64,000 nt of DNA from Apoderus coryli (lineage: Eukaryota > Arthropoda > Insecta > Coleoptera > Attelabidae). The position numbers and the translations under genes are program-made. The notes under the pieces are model-generated. The model was not told the origin of the DNA and made no database searches. It saw only the letters and a program-made list of their open reading frames with translations. Positions 11,278 through 23,678 of this stretch are shown one piece after another. Every line of letters begins with the position of its first letter. Position 1 is the first letter of the stretch. The stretch lies in the NCBI GenBank assembly GCA_911728435.2, contig OU452202.1:7853135-7917134 (forward strand), read 5' to 3'.

Positions 11278-12441
11278 TCAAAATATCAGATTCTTAACGA
11301 GTTTTAATTTTTTTATTCCAAATCCAGCTACTATGGATTTCAAATTCAAATAAACTGTTGCCCTCGAGGCACGAATAGCTCTCCATATTTAAGTGTAAAA
11401 GTAATAATTTTTATATATTTTTTTGTTTTAGACATCAGCTATTTTTTTTAAGTATCGGGTTTTGTTCCTTTTTCTTCTCTTTGGAGGCACTATTTATACG
11501 TACATATTTTATATTTCAGATCTTCTAGGCCAAGTTCTTGTACACAAAATAGTTGATTTTTGTTAGTTTTATTATAAAATTTATTTTTCCCCGTTTTCTA
11601 CTATTTACGAACTCCTATGTAAACAAAATTGTTATGCTGCATGTTGTAGGTTATCTTATATCAAAGCCTATAATTAGCCAATTTTTCTGTTAAATTTGAG
11701 ATTTTTTTTTTTTCGTTTTTGACCCTTTTTTACACTATTTTCGAACGCCTGTGTTAACCAGTTCATTTATGTAACATTTTTTACGTGAAATTCTATCACA
11801 ACTATGAACAATTATTCCGTATTTCGAATAAGTTTAGGAAGTACCTATATATTTTTTTTATTTTGACCCCTTTTACACTATTTACGAAGGCCTATGAAAA
11901 CAAGTTATTTAGAACGCATTTTATAGATTATATTCTATCAAAGCTATAAATAACTAGTCAATATTTCTGCTATGTTTAAGAAATACGTTTTTTTCTAACC
12001 TTTTTACCCCATTTTACACTTTTTTCGAATGTCAATGTGGTCTAATTGTTTAGGTTAAATATTTTAGGTTATATTTAATTAAACGCACAAATAATTATTC
12101 AATATTTCAGATAAGTTTAAGAACTATGATTTTTAAAATTTTTGAACCCTCTTTTAAACCCCTTGCCTACGCTCAATGTTGTTGTTAATGGTACATTAAT
12201 TTTTGTCGTGTATTTTTAACACCAACTCAACTGGTTAAATTTAAAAAATTTTACATTTTAAATATTTTGTTTTTATGTTATCCCCTTTTCTACTATTTGC
12301 GAACGCCTATGTAAATACAAGTTTTTCCGGTGCAATTAAAAAAAAAATCATAAAGCAAATAGTCTCTATATATACATATATTACATATTATATGATATGG
12401 AGAGCTAAAAATTAAACTTGTTTAAGAATCTGATATTTTGT
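11278..12441. mobile_element. inverted-repeat element with internal ~140-bp tandem repeats
   Basis: The left end CAAAATATCAGATTCTTAA (11,279-11,297) reappears inverted at 12,423-12,441. A second shared block, AGCTCTCCATAT, is at 11,379-11,391 and, inverted, at 12,395-12,406. Between them lie five or six diverged head-to-tail units (about 11,450-12,320). Each has a version of CCCCTTTTACACTATTTACG followed by AACGCCTATGTAAAC; units start near 11,590, 11,722, 11,866, 12,008, 12,149 and 12,282. There is no coding sequence. Terminal inverted blocks around a tandem array recall non-autonomous Helitron/Helentron-type elements, but the ends needed to prove that were not identified. Confidence 0.6.
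11450..12320. repeat. tandem array, period 132-143 bp
   Basis: Successive unit starts are spaced by about 132, 144, 142, 141 and 133 bases. The conserved parts are the C-rich/T-rich ACCCCTTTTACACTATTT block, CGAACGCCTATG, and a TATTTCNGNTAAGTTTAAGAA block about 90 bases later. The units differ at many positions, so the array is old. Confidence 0.7.
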
Positions 12442-12755
12442 TATTCAATTACAACCCCCCAACTACATAAAGCCAAGATAAAACAGTTTAAAATAAGTAT
12501 TAAACTTTATGCAACTTTTTTTAACATAAAAGTCAATTGACAAATTTAGATATTTTCATTCACGGAATGGCTTTTATTCTTAATCCGAAAGGATTATTTT
12601 TAATAATTAATGTTTAGAATTTTAAATAATGGCGAAATACCCAAATAATGAGCTTTAGTTAATTCGCACATCACTCACATAGAAGCAATAATAATAATAA
12701 AGCAACATAATTCAATTAATAAAAGATATTCTGCATGGCGTTCATTAGATTCATT

Positions 12756-13580
12756 GTAGAGGGTGAGCAAAACTCGGTATCCCAGCTCTGTTATGAGAAA
12801 ATGAAAAACGATAGAAACGTTCTGAAAAAAGGTACTTAAATTAGATCAAGTAAGCTCAATTTCGGCCCACATTGGTTTGTAAAGAAAAAAATTTGCTATC
12901 TTTATTCGTTAAAAATTATAAGCAAATTTGTAGAACAAACTAATATGAAAAAATGGACATGTTATTGGTTTATGGGGAATCTCAAAAGAACCCTATAGAA
13001 AAGCAGTTGAGGTATACATCCAAAAATGCCCTGAACGTGATATTTCCAAACTCAAGAATATTTGCAAGATTGGAACGGAATTTACGTGCAAATATCGAAG
13101 CATTTTCTTCTCGAAAGGGAACACAAAAATTGCTAAGAGAGTAAATTCTGACAATACTGTTGCCATTATTTGGCAGTATTTAAAGATCATCCACGAAACT
13201 CGATTTGTCAAGCTAGTCGTCAGTTAAATTTTAAATATAGTTCAGTACCAAACATTTTGAAAGAAAATAGTTAATTATGAACTTCACAACTTAGAATATT
13301 TGTCAGTTCAACCATCAACAACGAAGAATTAATTATGTTGCTCAAGTGATGAGAAACTTGTAGGTAACGACAATCGGTTTTTTCAGCATGTCTTGTGGAC
13401 AGACGAAAGCCGTTTTGTTAGTAACAGTAGGCCAAATAAAAAAAATTAACACTATTGAACTACTGAAAATCCGCATTTTGTCATATGATTGAAAAACAAG
13501 GTCATTTTGTCATTAATGTTTGTTGTGGTATTATTAACGAGCATAATTTTACGAAGGTGTTTTATGTAGTGAACAATATT
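12756..13580 (+). mobile_element. mariner-like element remnant (DUF4817 type)
   Basis: The left end near 12,756 (GGGTGAGCAAAACTCGGTAT) matches the end family of the element at 27.2 kb. The coding remnant begins at 12,953 with MDMLLVYGESQKN, continues out of frame as VYIQKCPERD, and later gives PRNSICQASRQLNFKYSSV, the first catalytic region VLWTDESRFVSN near 13,390-13,430, and HFVI plus GHFVINVC beyond. Each piece lies in a different frame. The second and third catalytic regions are absent; the sequence passes into the next mariner at about 13,600. Confidence 0.7.
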
Positions 13581-14360
13581 TTTGAAGGTTTATCAACCAC
13601 AGAAATTCTTTAAAAAAATTTAAATGTGTTGAAGGAATCTACTGCTTCATTTCCAACTGTTCATTGATGGGTTTTAGAGTTTAAACGTGGTCGTTCAAGC
13701 GTTGAAAATGATCCTTGTAGTGGACGTCCAAAAGTCCAGAAATTATTGAGCAAATGTATGCTACTGTTTGTGAGGATCCAAGTGTGACAAAGTGTGATTG
13801 TGTGCGTAGATTTATAACTTGGATCGTCCACCATGTTCCTAAACTGAAACACGAACGTTTACAGCGGACTGGAGCTGGTTGTTCAGCTCCAAAGCAGATG
13901 AAGTTTGTACGATCGGTTTTTTGGGGCAGAGATTTTGTTGATTGATTATCTCTACAAAAGGTAAAACAATTCATTCTGAATATTATTGCAAAATTTTGAG
14001 ACTAATTGGATACAAAAATTCATACAAAAATACTCGCTTTAAAGAAGAAAAAAGATAATGCACACTAGTCTTGTGTCGATGGCTAGATTGAATGAATTAA
14101 GGTTCGAATTATATGAACACCTACGGTATTCTCCAGATTCGGTTCCCAGACAACTGAAACGATTCCATCGTGGAAAGCGTTTTCGTCGAATGGAGAAGCT
14201 ATTGCAGTCGTGGAACAGTATCTTGCAGAGCTGTCGGAAAATCATTACAGAGGTGGCATACAATTATTGGAGAATCATTGGAATATGCGTAGTCAAATTG
14301 AGGGAGATTATATTGAATAAAAAACTAATTTCATTACAAAATCACTTTTTTTCATTTTGC
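13581..14360 (+). mobile_element. mariner element, internally deleted
   Basis: N-terminal part at 13,620-13,800: LKESTASFPTVHW, LEFKRGRSSVENDP and CSGRPK, then EQMYATVCEDPSVTKCD. The C-terminal part starts at about 14,085: YSPDS, then GKRFRRM in one frame and LAELSENHYRGGIQLLENHW and SQIEGDYIE in the next, ending at 14,320. These are the two ends of a SETMAR-type mariner transposase; the catalytic centre is lost. Confidence 0.7.
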
Positions 14361-15140
14361 TTTCAATACTTTTCAACCAACTATTATTGCATCTTGCATA
14401 TTATAGTCAACTCAATATAACATGTACCTGATCGTACCTACCTACACGCCAAACTTATTCACGGGCAGGTGTTAAAATGACGTAATGTTAAATTATTGCC
14501 GCAATACATAAATATACGCCAACGTTTTGTTTATTGTTTTTATTTATAATGAGTTCGTTTAAAAATGCAAAAATGTGTGATTAGGTTGGAAGAATAAATT
14601 CCGAGACCCTGTTATATAAATAAACAGGTACATTAGGAATTTATTTGAAACATTATAAGTTATGAAGAGTTGCCTAAATAAACACAGGGGGAAATGTTAT
14701 TCTATTCTACAGGATAGAGAGATTAACAAAAAGCACGAAATTGTGTAAAGTTTTTTCATACAAAGTGGTAGAAAAAGGTATTGATTATTATTTCTAACAA
14801 ATTTATTGCTACGATTTTAGACTAATTTCTACAAATGCGTAGAAGGGCCATAACAAATTATTTTTTTTTATTCTGACTTTTTCGCAGAAATCTGTAAAAA
14901 AAAAATTCGGAATTTTTGATAATTCTGGCTTTTTTACAGAATTGTGTAAAAAACCTCCAAATTTTTTTCCAGAATTCTTAAACAACTACTAATAATTCAA
15001 CTTAAAGGGTCATACTAAATATTTTTTTTTTGAATTCTGTAAAAAAAACTATAATTTTTTTATCGTCCTGACTTTTTTGCTGTTGTTATGTATGTATGTA
15101 TTACGTTTTACTATTATTTATTATGTTGTGTTTGTCTCTT
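14361..15140. other. no gene recognised
   Basis: AT-rich with several poly-T/poly-A runs and repeated TTCTGTAAAAAA-like stretches (14,890-15,060) suggesting a low-copy degenerate tandem repeat. Nothing coding is seen. Confidence 0.5.
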
Positions 15141-15600
15141 TCGCATGGTTGTGACGTCGGATTGTGGTATTTTGTTATAAATTTATGAAACACGCTTATA
15201 GATATATTTTTGGAAAGCTCATGACAAGCCTGACAAAATGTCCAATCAAAAAAAAACATAAGTTTGGTTTATATCTCCGAAATTGTTTTCCTCATACGAA
15301 ATCTAACTACATTACGGGATTCGATGCAAAAATCTCAATCAGGGTCAGTTTTTATCTTACCGCTGAGTTAAAGACTAACCGAGATAAGAAGTGGCTACCA
15401 AAATGCCATATTTTCAATATCGCCCTGTAACTCGGAAACTAAGAGTGCTATGACCATTTTGTTTGCGTCATCTTTTGTTTCACTAAAAGTAGCTCAGGTT
15501 CTCGAAAACTGCAGGGTTCTATCTTTCAAAATAACTGAGATATATGTAAGGACAGCCAAAATGGGACACCTTGGACATCTACATTAAGCTTTGACTGAAG
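15140..15600. repeat. probable dispersed repeat
   Basis: Moderately GC-richer than its flanks, with phrases such as GATATATGTAAGGACAGCC and AACTCGGAAACTAAGAGTG that look like the non-coding part of an insect element. The 88-codon frame at 15,164-15,430 has no recognisable domain. I could not pair its ends. Confidence 0.3.
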
Positions 15601-15601
15601 T

Positions 15602-15811
15602 ATGGCAAAAAGAGCGAGGTTTATAATGATAAACACATACAAAACTGCTGCCTACTATAAGTTGATAAGTGAAAAATTAAAGGAAGTTGAACCAGGAGCT
15701 GATCGAATTGTGAAAAAGAAGATAAATGTGCCAAGTACCGGCTACAGAAGGGAATTAATTATTGAGGTTGATAGTTATAAATCTAAAATATATGAGCCAA
15801 TAAGTTTATGA
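15602..15811 (+). pseudogene. short frame of unknown function next to LINE remnant
   Basis: A 69-codon frame from ATG 15,602, rich in Lys/Glu (KLISEKLKEVEPGADRIVKK). I do not recognise it. It may be an upstream piece of the LINE that follows, or simply an open frame by chance. Confidence 0.2.
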
Positions 15812-15928
15812 TACGTACCTCTTAGACATTGATTTTATTTATTATATATTATATTTTTATTATATATTTATATAGTCTTCGAGTTGTGAAAAAATATCTC
15901 TCTTTCAATACACTAAAAACAATTTATT

Positions 15929-16525
15929 ATGTCTGTTTTATCAGCAAAGCAAAATTTGGCATTATTTTTTATTTTTTGGGGCGGATCAGTGGAGTTACAA
16001 AAGGTTTTTGTTTTACAAAAACAAGCTATTAGAATTTTATTAGGCTTACAGCGAAGAGAATCTTGTAGAGGAAAATTTAAAAATAAAAACATCTTAACAG
16101 TCATAGCAATATATATATTTGAATGTCTCATTTTTAATTTTAAATATAAAGAAAAATACGACAGATATATTATCAACCACTCACATTATACAAGAGAAAA
16201 TACTATCGAATATTCTTCCTGCCCATAGGCTAAGTTTGTTTGAAAAGAATACCCTATATCAAAGTATTAGGTTTTTCAACGCATTACCAAATAGATTCAA
16301 ACGAATAAGTAATTTTAAAGTATTTAGAAGAGAAATATATAATATTTTAATTAAATTGGAATCATATGGTATAGACGATTTTTTTGTAAGTAATTTGGAT
16401 CTACTATAGAATTTATTTTCGGTTTTTATGTGACGTTTTTCAACCCTTTCAATATTGTTACATATTTATATGTCGTATGTATTGTAGATTGGCTGTTTGA
16501 AATAAATATTATTATTATTATTATT
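15929..16525 (+). mobile_element. LINE (CR1/Jockey-like) 3' remnant
   Basis: Translates as WGGSVELQKVFVLQKQAIRI, then LLGLQRRESCRGKFKN, IYIFECLIFNFK, and in the next frame HRLSLFEKNTLYQSIRFFN, ALPNRFKRI and FKVFRREIYNIL, ending at a stop at 16,409. This is the conserved region after the reverse-transcriptase palm in CR1/Jockey-group LINEs. One frameshift lies near 16,200. The 3' end is GAAATAAATATTATTATT with an (ATT)n tail at 16,505-16,525. The catalytic palm and everything upstream are gone: a 5'-truncated insertion. Confidence 0.75.
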
Positions 16526-16619
16526 ACGAGATCAGAAATACAAATTGAAGAAAACTCAACCCTGTATGACAATACTTACTGCTTCTCTCAATTATTGTGT
16601 CTTGTCTATATATATACCT

Positions 16620-17283
16620 ACAGGGTGTTTCGTAATATGTGGGACGCATTTACAGAGATGATAGGGCATCTCAAAAAAAAATTAAGAAAGTTCCTATAAA
16701 CTTATGTCCAAAACCCCTTGGTGTCCGAGATACAGGTTAAAGTTCTAATTTATTTTTGCGTTTTTTAATTTTTTTTTCCAAGAATTTGTTAATCAGTAAA
16801 TTGAAATTTGATACGCTTATTGCACGTCAAAAACTCAATATTAAAAGCAATTTAATTTATTAATACCTACAGGGTGACACATTTTCGGGGGTTGAATACT
16901 CTTTATTCCCCCGAAACTTTTTCGTGGAACGTCTCTGATCTTTAATAATAAGAAATTTGTATTTCACATTCAATTTGAAAACTTTTTTGTCTCTTTCTCT
17001 TTTTGTAGAAAAATGCTCGTTTTTCGACAAAAATTGTTTTTCTCTAGGACTTACTGCCGATGACTACTTTTACAATCCCAAGTATTTTCTTTTTTGTTTT
17101 TTTCACAAGTAGGCTAATTTTACTATTATACAGTTTAAAATGTCAAAAACTAATTGTTCAATTTACTGATTTACAAATGGAGAAAAATGTAAAAAAGGAA
17201 AAAAAAAATAGAACTTTGATATCCTGTATCTCGAACACAACGGGGTTTTGGAGTCTTGATTCCGCATACTTTTCACCCTGTCC
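16620..17283. mobile_element. inverted-terminal element, ACAGGGTG ends
   Basis: Left end TACAGGGTGTTTCG and, about 95 bases in, CAAAACCCCTTGGTGTCCGA and GATACAGG. The right end read in reverse has ACAGGGTGAAAAG and CAAAACCCCGTTGTGTTCGA and GATACAGG. About 0.66 kb, no transposase. A second ACAGGGTGACACA end lies inside at 16,870, pointing to nesting. Confidence 0.6.
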
Positions 17284-17786
17284 TGGTCAAATGTTTAGTT
17301 GATTCACTACAGTTGTTACTTTAATAGTTTCTTGAAAAGTTTATTCGAGATTCGTAAACTATTTGTTGTATTCATTAACAATATCACACTACCATAAATA
17401 ATAACATCTAAATACGAACTATTTTGCCTAAGTACTCAATCATTAAACGTCCATTTGTTATGCTTCATTTATATTGTCATAAAAGCTGATCTGGGTTATT
17501 AAAAGCTTATAATTATTCAACACTGAATGTTATTCACTTCATAGTTATCTGTCTAATCGCAGTAACCAATTAAAATATCGTAAAGCGTTTGAAAAATCTC
17601 AATTCAAGGTAACCTGGTTGAACACATTAAAAAGATATCTTGATAAAATAATATAATATGTGGTTTAGTAATTTGAAATTCTAAAAGTAGTTGTTGCATT
17701 GTTTTCATTTTTTTATTTGGGAATGGTGAACTTGAAACAATTTTATTATTCTTTTTACAAACAATAAAATAAATTATTGCTTTATA
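17284..17786. other. no gene recognised
   Basis: AT-rich sequence without a coding or repeat signal that I can name. Confidence 0.5.
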
Positions 17787-18832
17787 CACTGTGTCTAAGA
17801 TATGAATGGGATAGCATTGTAACCGGTAGGAGTTACAATGTCTGTTAAATTAGAGAAAAGTTATACAATTTAAACACTTTCTAAATGGTGTTTTCAACAT
17901 TAAACTAACTTTAGCCGTTTTCGATGAATAAGTAAACGTTTTTTTCGCGATTTTAGCTTTTATTTATTACTGACAGTATTTTTACGGATATAAAAATATT
18001 AAAAGCACTTTCTCAGTGTTACTTTTTAGGAAGAATAAACGTTTATAAATTTTCACTAGGACGGTTCGTTTTTGAAAAACTCTCATCAACTTGGTTTTTT
18101 TAAATACGGCCCTGAATTTTTTATTGTTAAATTTAAAGCCATTTTCAATTCAAAAATAGGTGGTATATCACACGTAATGGATTAAACAAGTTTTCGGTGT
18201 TTTTAGCTGTTCTTTAAAATTATTCTAGAAAAATCGCCATATTTTGGCACTTAACTAATAAGTGTCAAACTATGGCGATTTTTCTTGAATAATTTTAAAT
18301 ACAATAAGTTTTCGGTGTTTTTAGCTGTTCTTTAAAATTATTCTAAAAAAATCGCAATATTTGGCACTTAACTAATAAGTGCCAAACTATGGCGCCTTTT
18401 CTTGAATAAATTTAAATAACGGCTAAAAACACTGAGAACTTGTTTACACCATTACGTGTGATATACCACCTATTTTTGAATTCAAAATGGCTTTAAATTT
18501 AATAATAAAAAAATCCAGGGCCGTATAAAAGTTGATGATGGTTTTTTTAAAAACGAAACGTCGTAGTGGAAATTTGTAAACTCTATCTTATTCTGCTCAA
18601 AAAGCAACAATGAGAAAGTCCTTTTCATTTTTTATATCTGTAAAAATACTGTCAGAAATAAATAAAAACTAAAATCACAAAACATCGTTTTTTCAAACAT
18701 TCTCGAAAACCGCTAAAGTTAGTTTACTTTTGAAAACATTATTTCAAAGGTGTTTAAATTGTACAACTTTTCTTTAATTTAACAGACATTTTACCTTCTA
18801 GCGTTTCCAAGATTCCATTGCTATGCCCCTGC
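17787..18832. mobile_element. 1-kb foldback element with duplicated core
   Basis: The left half (ACTGTGTCTAAGATATGAAT at 17,788) and the right half are inverted copies of each other over roughly 400 bases per arm, including TTTAAAGCCATTTT, GGTGGTATATCACACGTAAT and GAGTTACAATG-type blocks. The centre (18,196-18,410) holds two head-to-tail copies of a palindrome built on AAATCGCCATA, TTTGGCACTTAAC, TAATAAGTG and ACTATGGCGA. No coding sequence. A partial second copy lies at 28,616-28,920 plus 29,140-29,185. Confidence 0.75.
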
Positions 18833-19790
18833 TTAAAATATTTTTTGTTAAACTTGGGGAGCAAATACAAACCCTTTACAAAATAAATTTATTGTTTTAA
18901 CTTGCAAATTACAATTGTAATTTAATCTAAACTTAAGTCTCTTTTGTTTATTTCTTTGTTTTCTTGTAATGTAATAATTATTATGTACCTTCTTCTTCAT
19001 TGAATTTAATGTTTTTGTTTTTAATTGATAATTAATTAAATAGTTAATATGCACACACAGACTTGCAGAGTCAATTGTGCATTTGGTATTGATTATAATT
19101 TTCGTATTGATTTTGTTGTTTTGGGATAAATAAATAAATAAAAAAAAATAAATAAATAAAGCCTACAGGCGCACGCAGGTTTGATTTAGATCACGTGTAT
19201 ATCGGTTACCCATCTTTTCTTTTTCAGTAATTTGGAATAATGTTTTTTAAAATATGTAATTTTATTAGTGAAATCTATTTGAAAACACCATAGACCCCTT
19301 ATCAGAAAAATACTATAATAAATATTAACCATAGTTATAAAATAGGAGCCATTAATTAAACAATGCTTTAAAACATTAAAATGCATGTAAAGTAGTTTTT
19401 ATTAAAAATAAATTTAGATTATATAGTTATTACCTCGGTTATTACTTATTGATTTCAATGTTTGCATCTGTAAATATATCTTTAAAACAGGGCTCTAGTT
19501 TCAATAAAACAAATTAGTCGACAAAATTGTCTCCCTTTCACGAACTAAAAGTTTTTGTTTTAATATATTCAGAGAAGTTGTCCAAACTAAGTTAGGTAGG
19601 TAATGATTGGAAAAGATATATTTATAATAATTATAATGTTCAAGTATATGAAAAAATATTTAACATAAATTCAATAAATTGATTCTTCCATGAAATTGAA
19701 TGTATAGCATGCATTGCTAAAACTACATATTGTTCAAATCTAAATCATATAATGCATGCCACCATAGTAGCAGCAAACTCTTAATTTTAC
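18833..19790. other. unassigned; A-rich LINE-like tail at 19,110-19,165
   Basis: TTGTTTTGGGATAAATAAAT followed by AAATA repeats at 19,113-19,160 is typical of a Jockey/CR1 3' end on the + strand. The rest shows nothing recognisable. Confidence 0.4.
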
Positions 19791-20160
19791 GTTCCCGCAC
19801 AGGGAAAGTATTGTGAACGCGCTAACAAAATTGAGATAAAGACGGATATAACCATTTTGAAGTTTCCTGAAACGGTTAAGACCATTTCCAGATGGAAGTC
19901 TGTCTGTCTGTGTGTGTGTGTCTATATGTATTCTTGGATGAGTCCTAGGATGATCCCATTAGTTTTTTATTGAAATCGCTTAAGCCGTGTGATAGGGGTG
20001 GACACAACCGCTAAAGTTTCAAATAGCAGTAGGGGTCGAGTGATGCACTATTTTAAAGCATTTCTTTACCTGCTTTACAGCGATAGGTCACTTTTGATAT
20101 TTGCCTCTATAATTCTCGAGAAAATTGACGTTTAAAATTTCATGAACATAATGTGTAATT
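19790..20160 (+). repeat. dispersed repeat, TTCCCGCACAGGGAAAG family
   Basis: Starts with a small palindrome (TTCCCGCACAGGGAA), then AGTATTGTGAACGCG, CCATTTCCAGATGGAAGTCT with a (GTCT/GTGT)n run, and later GTGATAGGGGTGGACACAAC and AGCAGTAGGGGTCGAGTGAT. Parts recur at 24,030-24,210, 25,188-25,218 and 47,815-47,960, so this is a real interspersed family. The class is unknown. Confidence 0.65.
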
Positions 20161-22470
20161 CCCTGCAAATGCACTAATTGTGCTTATTTACAAAGCTATT
20201 TAAATCAACTTCATCAGTGAAGAAGATTACAGCGAATAAGAGCTACGACGTATTATTATTTATTATTAAATGATCATTTGGTTTAATTTCGCAATTTTAT
20301 ATGCCTTCAAATGTAAATCTGAATAAAAAACCCAAGTTATTGAGAACAGCGGTCCTGGTTTGTCATACACATTTCGGTTCGTACTATCGATACTTTCCGC
20401 AGTATGTTTATTTTTTGACGGGCTTAACGTCAGAGGGACTATCATTCCTCAAAAATTTTCTAATTACATTATGAGCAGTAAGACTGTATTTAATTTCAGG
20501 TAATACGCGAAACGTAGGCCGAATAGAGTCTTTTTTTTAATTTAACAATTTCTACAGGCTATATACATAGCGGCGTGTAGAAACCTTTTCATGGTGATTT
20601 ACCAACGAATACCAAGCAGAAATGTCAATTTTAAATGGAGAAGAACCTGACCTCGAAGATGTTATAGTTATTAAACAGTAGCGTCAGGGTTTCGAAAATG
20701 ACCAGGCTACGACCTTGTTTCTACAGCCTATCCCTTTTAATAACAAAGCTTAACAACGAAATTACACTGTATGTACATTCATTACACACTTAATTATTAT
20801 AAACTTATAAAGTTATTGGTGTTTTTGAAATGGAGAGTGAATCGTGGCTCTGTATGCATATTTTTGCTTGCCTTTTCCGTTTACCAGTTTGTATTTATAA
20901 AATATCGTGTATGTACATTAAATAATCGAAAGGACCTGTTGTTGCTTTCTAAAGTAAGTATTTAGCTAACCAGGTAACTCATAATTTATGAAAACTGTTG
21001 TTTTTATTGCACATATCTAATTGGTTACCTAACAGTAATAGATAACTTTCACATATTTACTGATAATAATTATTACTGTTATGATTTTTTGTTTGCAAAT
21101 TGTTGCGTGATTGCAATACTTTTAAACAGATTGCATACTTGGAAGCACAGAATGGTATACAATAAATACGTAGCATGATCGTTTTTTTTTTTGTTGTAAA
21201 ATAAGTTTCTTTTTACAAACTGCTAACTGATAAAATTCCTGTTTATAATCATCGAATAAAAACAATTCTATATGAATACAATTTAAAATTCTATAAATTA
21301 TATTCTTTTGTGAAAATAATGGGATGCATGGCTTATTGCAGTCACAATACTTTTATTAAAAGTATGCAACGTTTCATGATTTTATCTCTTTTAAGATTCT
21401 TTGATTGATAACTTTTGTGTTGTTTCCATTATATCCATTAAAATATTTAAATTGAGCCATTATTATTGAAGACACCAATACATCTAATCTAAATCTAAAA
21501 CTTAAATTTCATTCAAGCGTAGAATAGCAAAAAATTGGTCCTATACAAGTGTTTGCGATTGTTTTAGTTGCAATCATAACTTATCCACTATAGTCATAGG
21601 AAGTACTAGAAATTAAAATGAATTAGGGAAAAATATTATATGTGCTCATAAGATGTGTGCCTAATTCTTCCTATTAGTTACTCCATTAAAAAGATAGACA
21701 CTGTTGAAAGTGAAACTAGATTTTCGAAAAATTGCTATAATTTTCAATAAATTTCAAAAATACAACAGATTTATTTCAAAAGAATTATTTTCTTTTAAAA
21801 TCAGAGCCACATTCTCTAATTCTATGAATTAAACGCTACACATTTTTTGCCCGTTAAAGTTGTGGATATTTCTTCTTCTTCTAGTGAAATGGCCTCCTGC
21901 TATTTAATAGCAAACAGCCAGCGTTTCTTGTGGATGTTTTGATTTCAACTTGTACTTTGTGCGTTGATTGTTAGAAAAATAACGTTTCTTACTAATATAC
22001 ATAAAAAAGAAGTTACTGCAAAATTAAATTGTTAAATAATTATTAAAAATACCTAGGATTAATGAATTTAGTATCAGAGAATGTTGTATCCAATCAGAAA
22101 AGTCCAGGATCGGAAAATTTTTCCAAAAACTTTCAACCAGGTTCGTTTTGTAACTGAAATCCTGCATGGTAGACTGATAAACTGCAGGAGTTATAATAAA
22201 TACCTACTCGGCGTTTGGAAGCATCTACGATAATAAGTAAATTTACCGTTTGGAGCATTTTTAATACAAACACATTTTAGTAAAGATTTTACACCTGTTC
22301 AAAATTTGTTACTAAAAAAATTTACCAGATATAGTAGCATTTTCTCGAATTCTACTAAATGAAAAAGATCATAATATGTTCCCGAAAAAGATATTGTTTA
22401 CCAGAAGGCTACTCATAATTGTGCTGCAGAAAATCCACACCTACCAAATCACTCCCAGCACGAATTTTCA
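20161..22470. other. no gene recognised
   Basis: Long AT-rich stretch. A 19-codon frame at 20,622-20,681 (MSILNGEEPDLEDVIVIKQ) has an acidic, codon-like look but no splice donor in the right place and no partner frame. I do not call it. No repeat class could be assigned. Confidence 0.4.
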
Positions 22471-22740
22471 TTTGGTGTAGGTATAGTATATCCAAAGTCA
22501 ATGTAAAATATATAAATTTAACGATTCTACCGGGGCTATCCGTTCCGATGCGTCTTTACATTATAAAAGGGCATCGAATGCAGCGTTTTTTGATACATTT
22601 CTCCCTCGTATATAAGACGTATAGTAAATTATGCCTGCCATGGGGATATATGATCTGTTCAATAGTTTTTCTTAGATTAATAAAATGAAAGAAGATCTAT
22701 CAAATTACATAACAATTTTTAATAAAATCTCAAGTGGTTG
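22471..22740 (+). repeat. short copy of the 36.2-36.8 kb repeat
   Basis: From TATAGTATATCCAAAG to GAAAGAAGATCTAT this matches 36,298-36,420 and then 36,715-36,770 closely, with the roughly 300 bases between them absent here. The 36-kb copy contains a Tc1 transposase fragment in that interval, so this is an internally deleted, non-coding relative. Confidence 0.7.
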
Positions 22741-23486
22741 AAACTTTTTGCAGTCACTGTATCAGACACAGCCGGTATACGACACGAGTAGAAGACGTTG
22801 GGAGTTTAAGCATCAAGATTTACATTTGCACATGCCAGCGTCTTCTTTTAAATATTTATCATCAGTTAAGGTCTGAAAATAATGAAGTGACGAATACACA
22901 TATTATAAAATTTTTACGTTCTATAGAAAATGTCACTGACTAAGTGAGTAAAATTTGTTGTTAGTTTGTATCAGAAGCATGTTATTATAAATGTATCTAC
23001 TTATATTCATAACAAGTATTAACAATAGTATTAATTATTATAAAAGTATGTTCCTTGCTGTTCGAACACGGACTAGGTACGTGTGCATCTATGTCTAAAC
23101 CAAAACAGTCTTTTTCAGCGTAGGTGGTTTATATGTTGCCGTGCTGGAGCGGCAAGGAAAAATACAGTATCCTTTTATACAAAAGAACATAGAATTCTTG
23201 TTAATACATAAAGGATTTTTAAAATATCGTAGGGCATGTATTGTTATGGAAAGTTAAAAGGATGCGCCTATGGACGGCTGCGGTCGGTATTGACATTACA
23301 AAGGGATATGGAGTTGTGGTTTTTTGTATAATTTTAAACTAAGGTTAGAAAGACTATACATTGAAATCTCCGCCTGAAAAGGGTCATATAGCCAAAGTCT
23401 GACAAAAAATATTTATATACATCAGATTTGTTGAATTGCATCCTTAATATAATTTATGGGATGGATGATATTGTCGGTGGAGGACA
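22741..23486. other. no gene recognised
   Basis: Short open frames only (for example 22,734-22,943), with no motif. Nothing repeated elsewhere in the window was noticed. Confidence 0.45.
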
Positions 23487-23510
23487 TAAATAATAAAACT
23501 GCCCAAACTT

Positions 23511-23552
23511 TGGCCAACGTTTCGTTAATCTACATAAACTTCTTCAGGGGCT
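23511..23552 (-). ncRNA. hammerhead-ribozyme-like motif
   Basis: On the minus strand: CCCCTGAAGAAGTTTATG, then GATTAACGAAACGTTGGCC. Core boxes CUGAAGA and GAAA are intact; stem II is short with a mismatch (GTT with AAC); the flanking GCC and GGC can form stem I. Confidence 0.5.
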
Positions 23553-23635
23553 TCGTTTAGTCATTTAACCAAATATGAATTTATTTTGATAAATTATTTA
23601 TTTCCCAATTCATATTTTGTTAAATGACTAAACGA

Positions 23636-23678
23636 AGGCCCTGAAGAAGTTTATCTGGAATAAAGGAAACGTTGGCCA
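23636..23678 (+). ncRNA. hammerhead-ribozyme-like motif
   Basis: GGCCCTGAAGAAGTTTATC, then AATAAAGGAAACGTTGGCC. The core boxes are intact, TTTAT and ATAAA can pair as stem II, and GGCC on both sides closes stem I. Confidence 0.5.
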
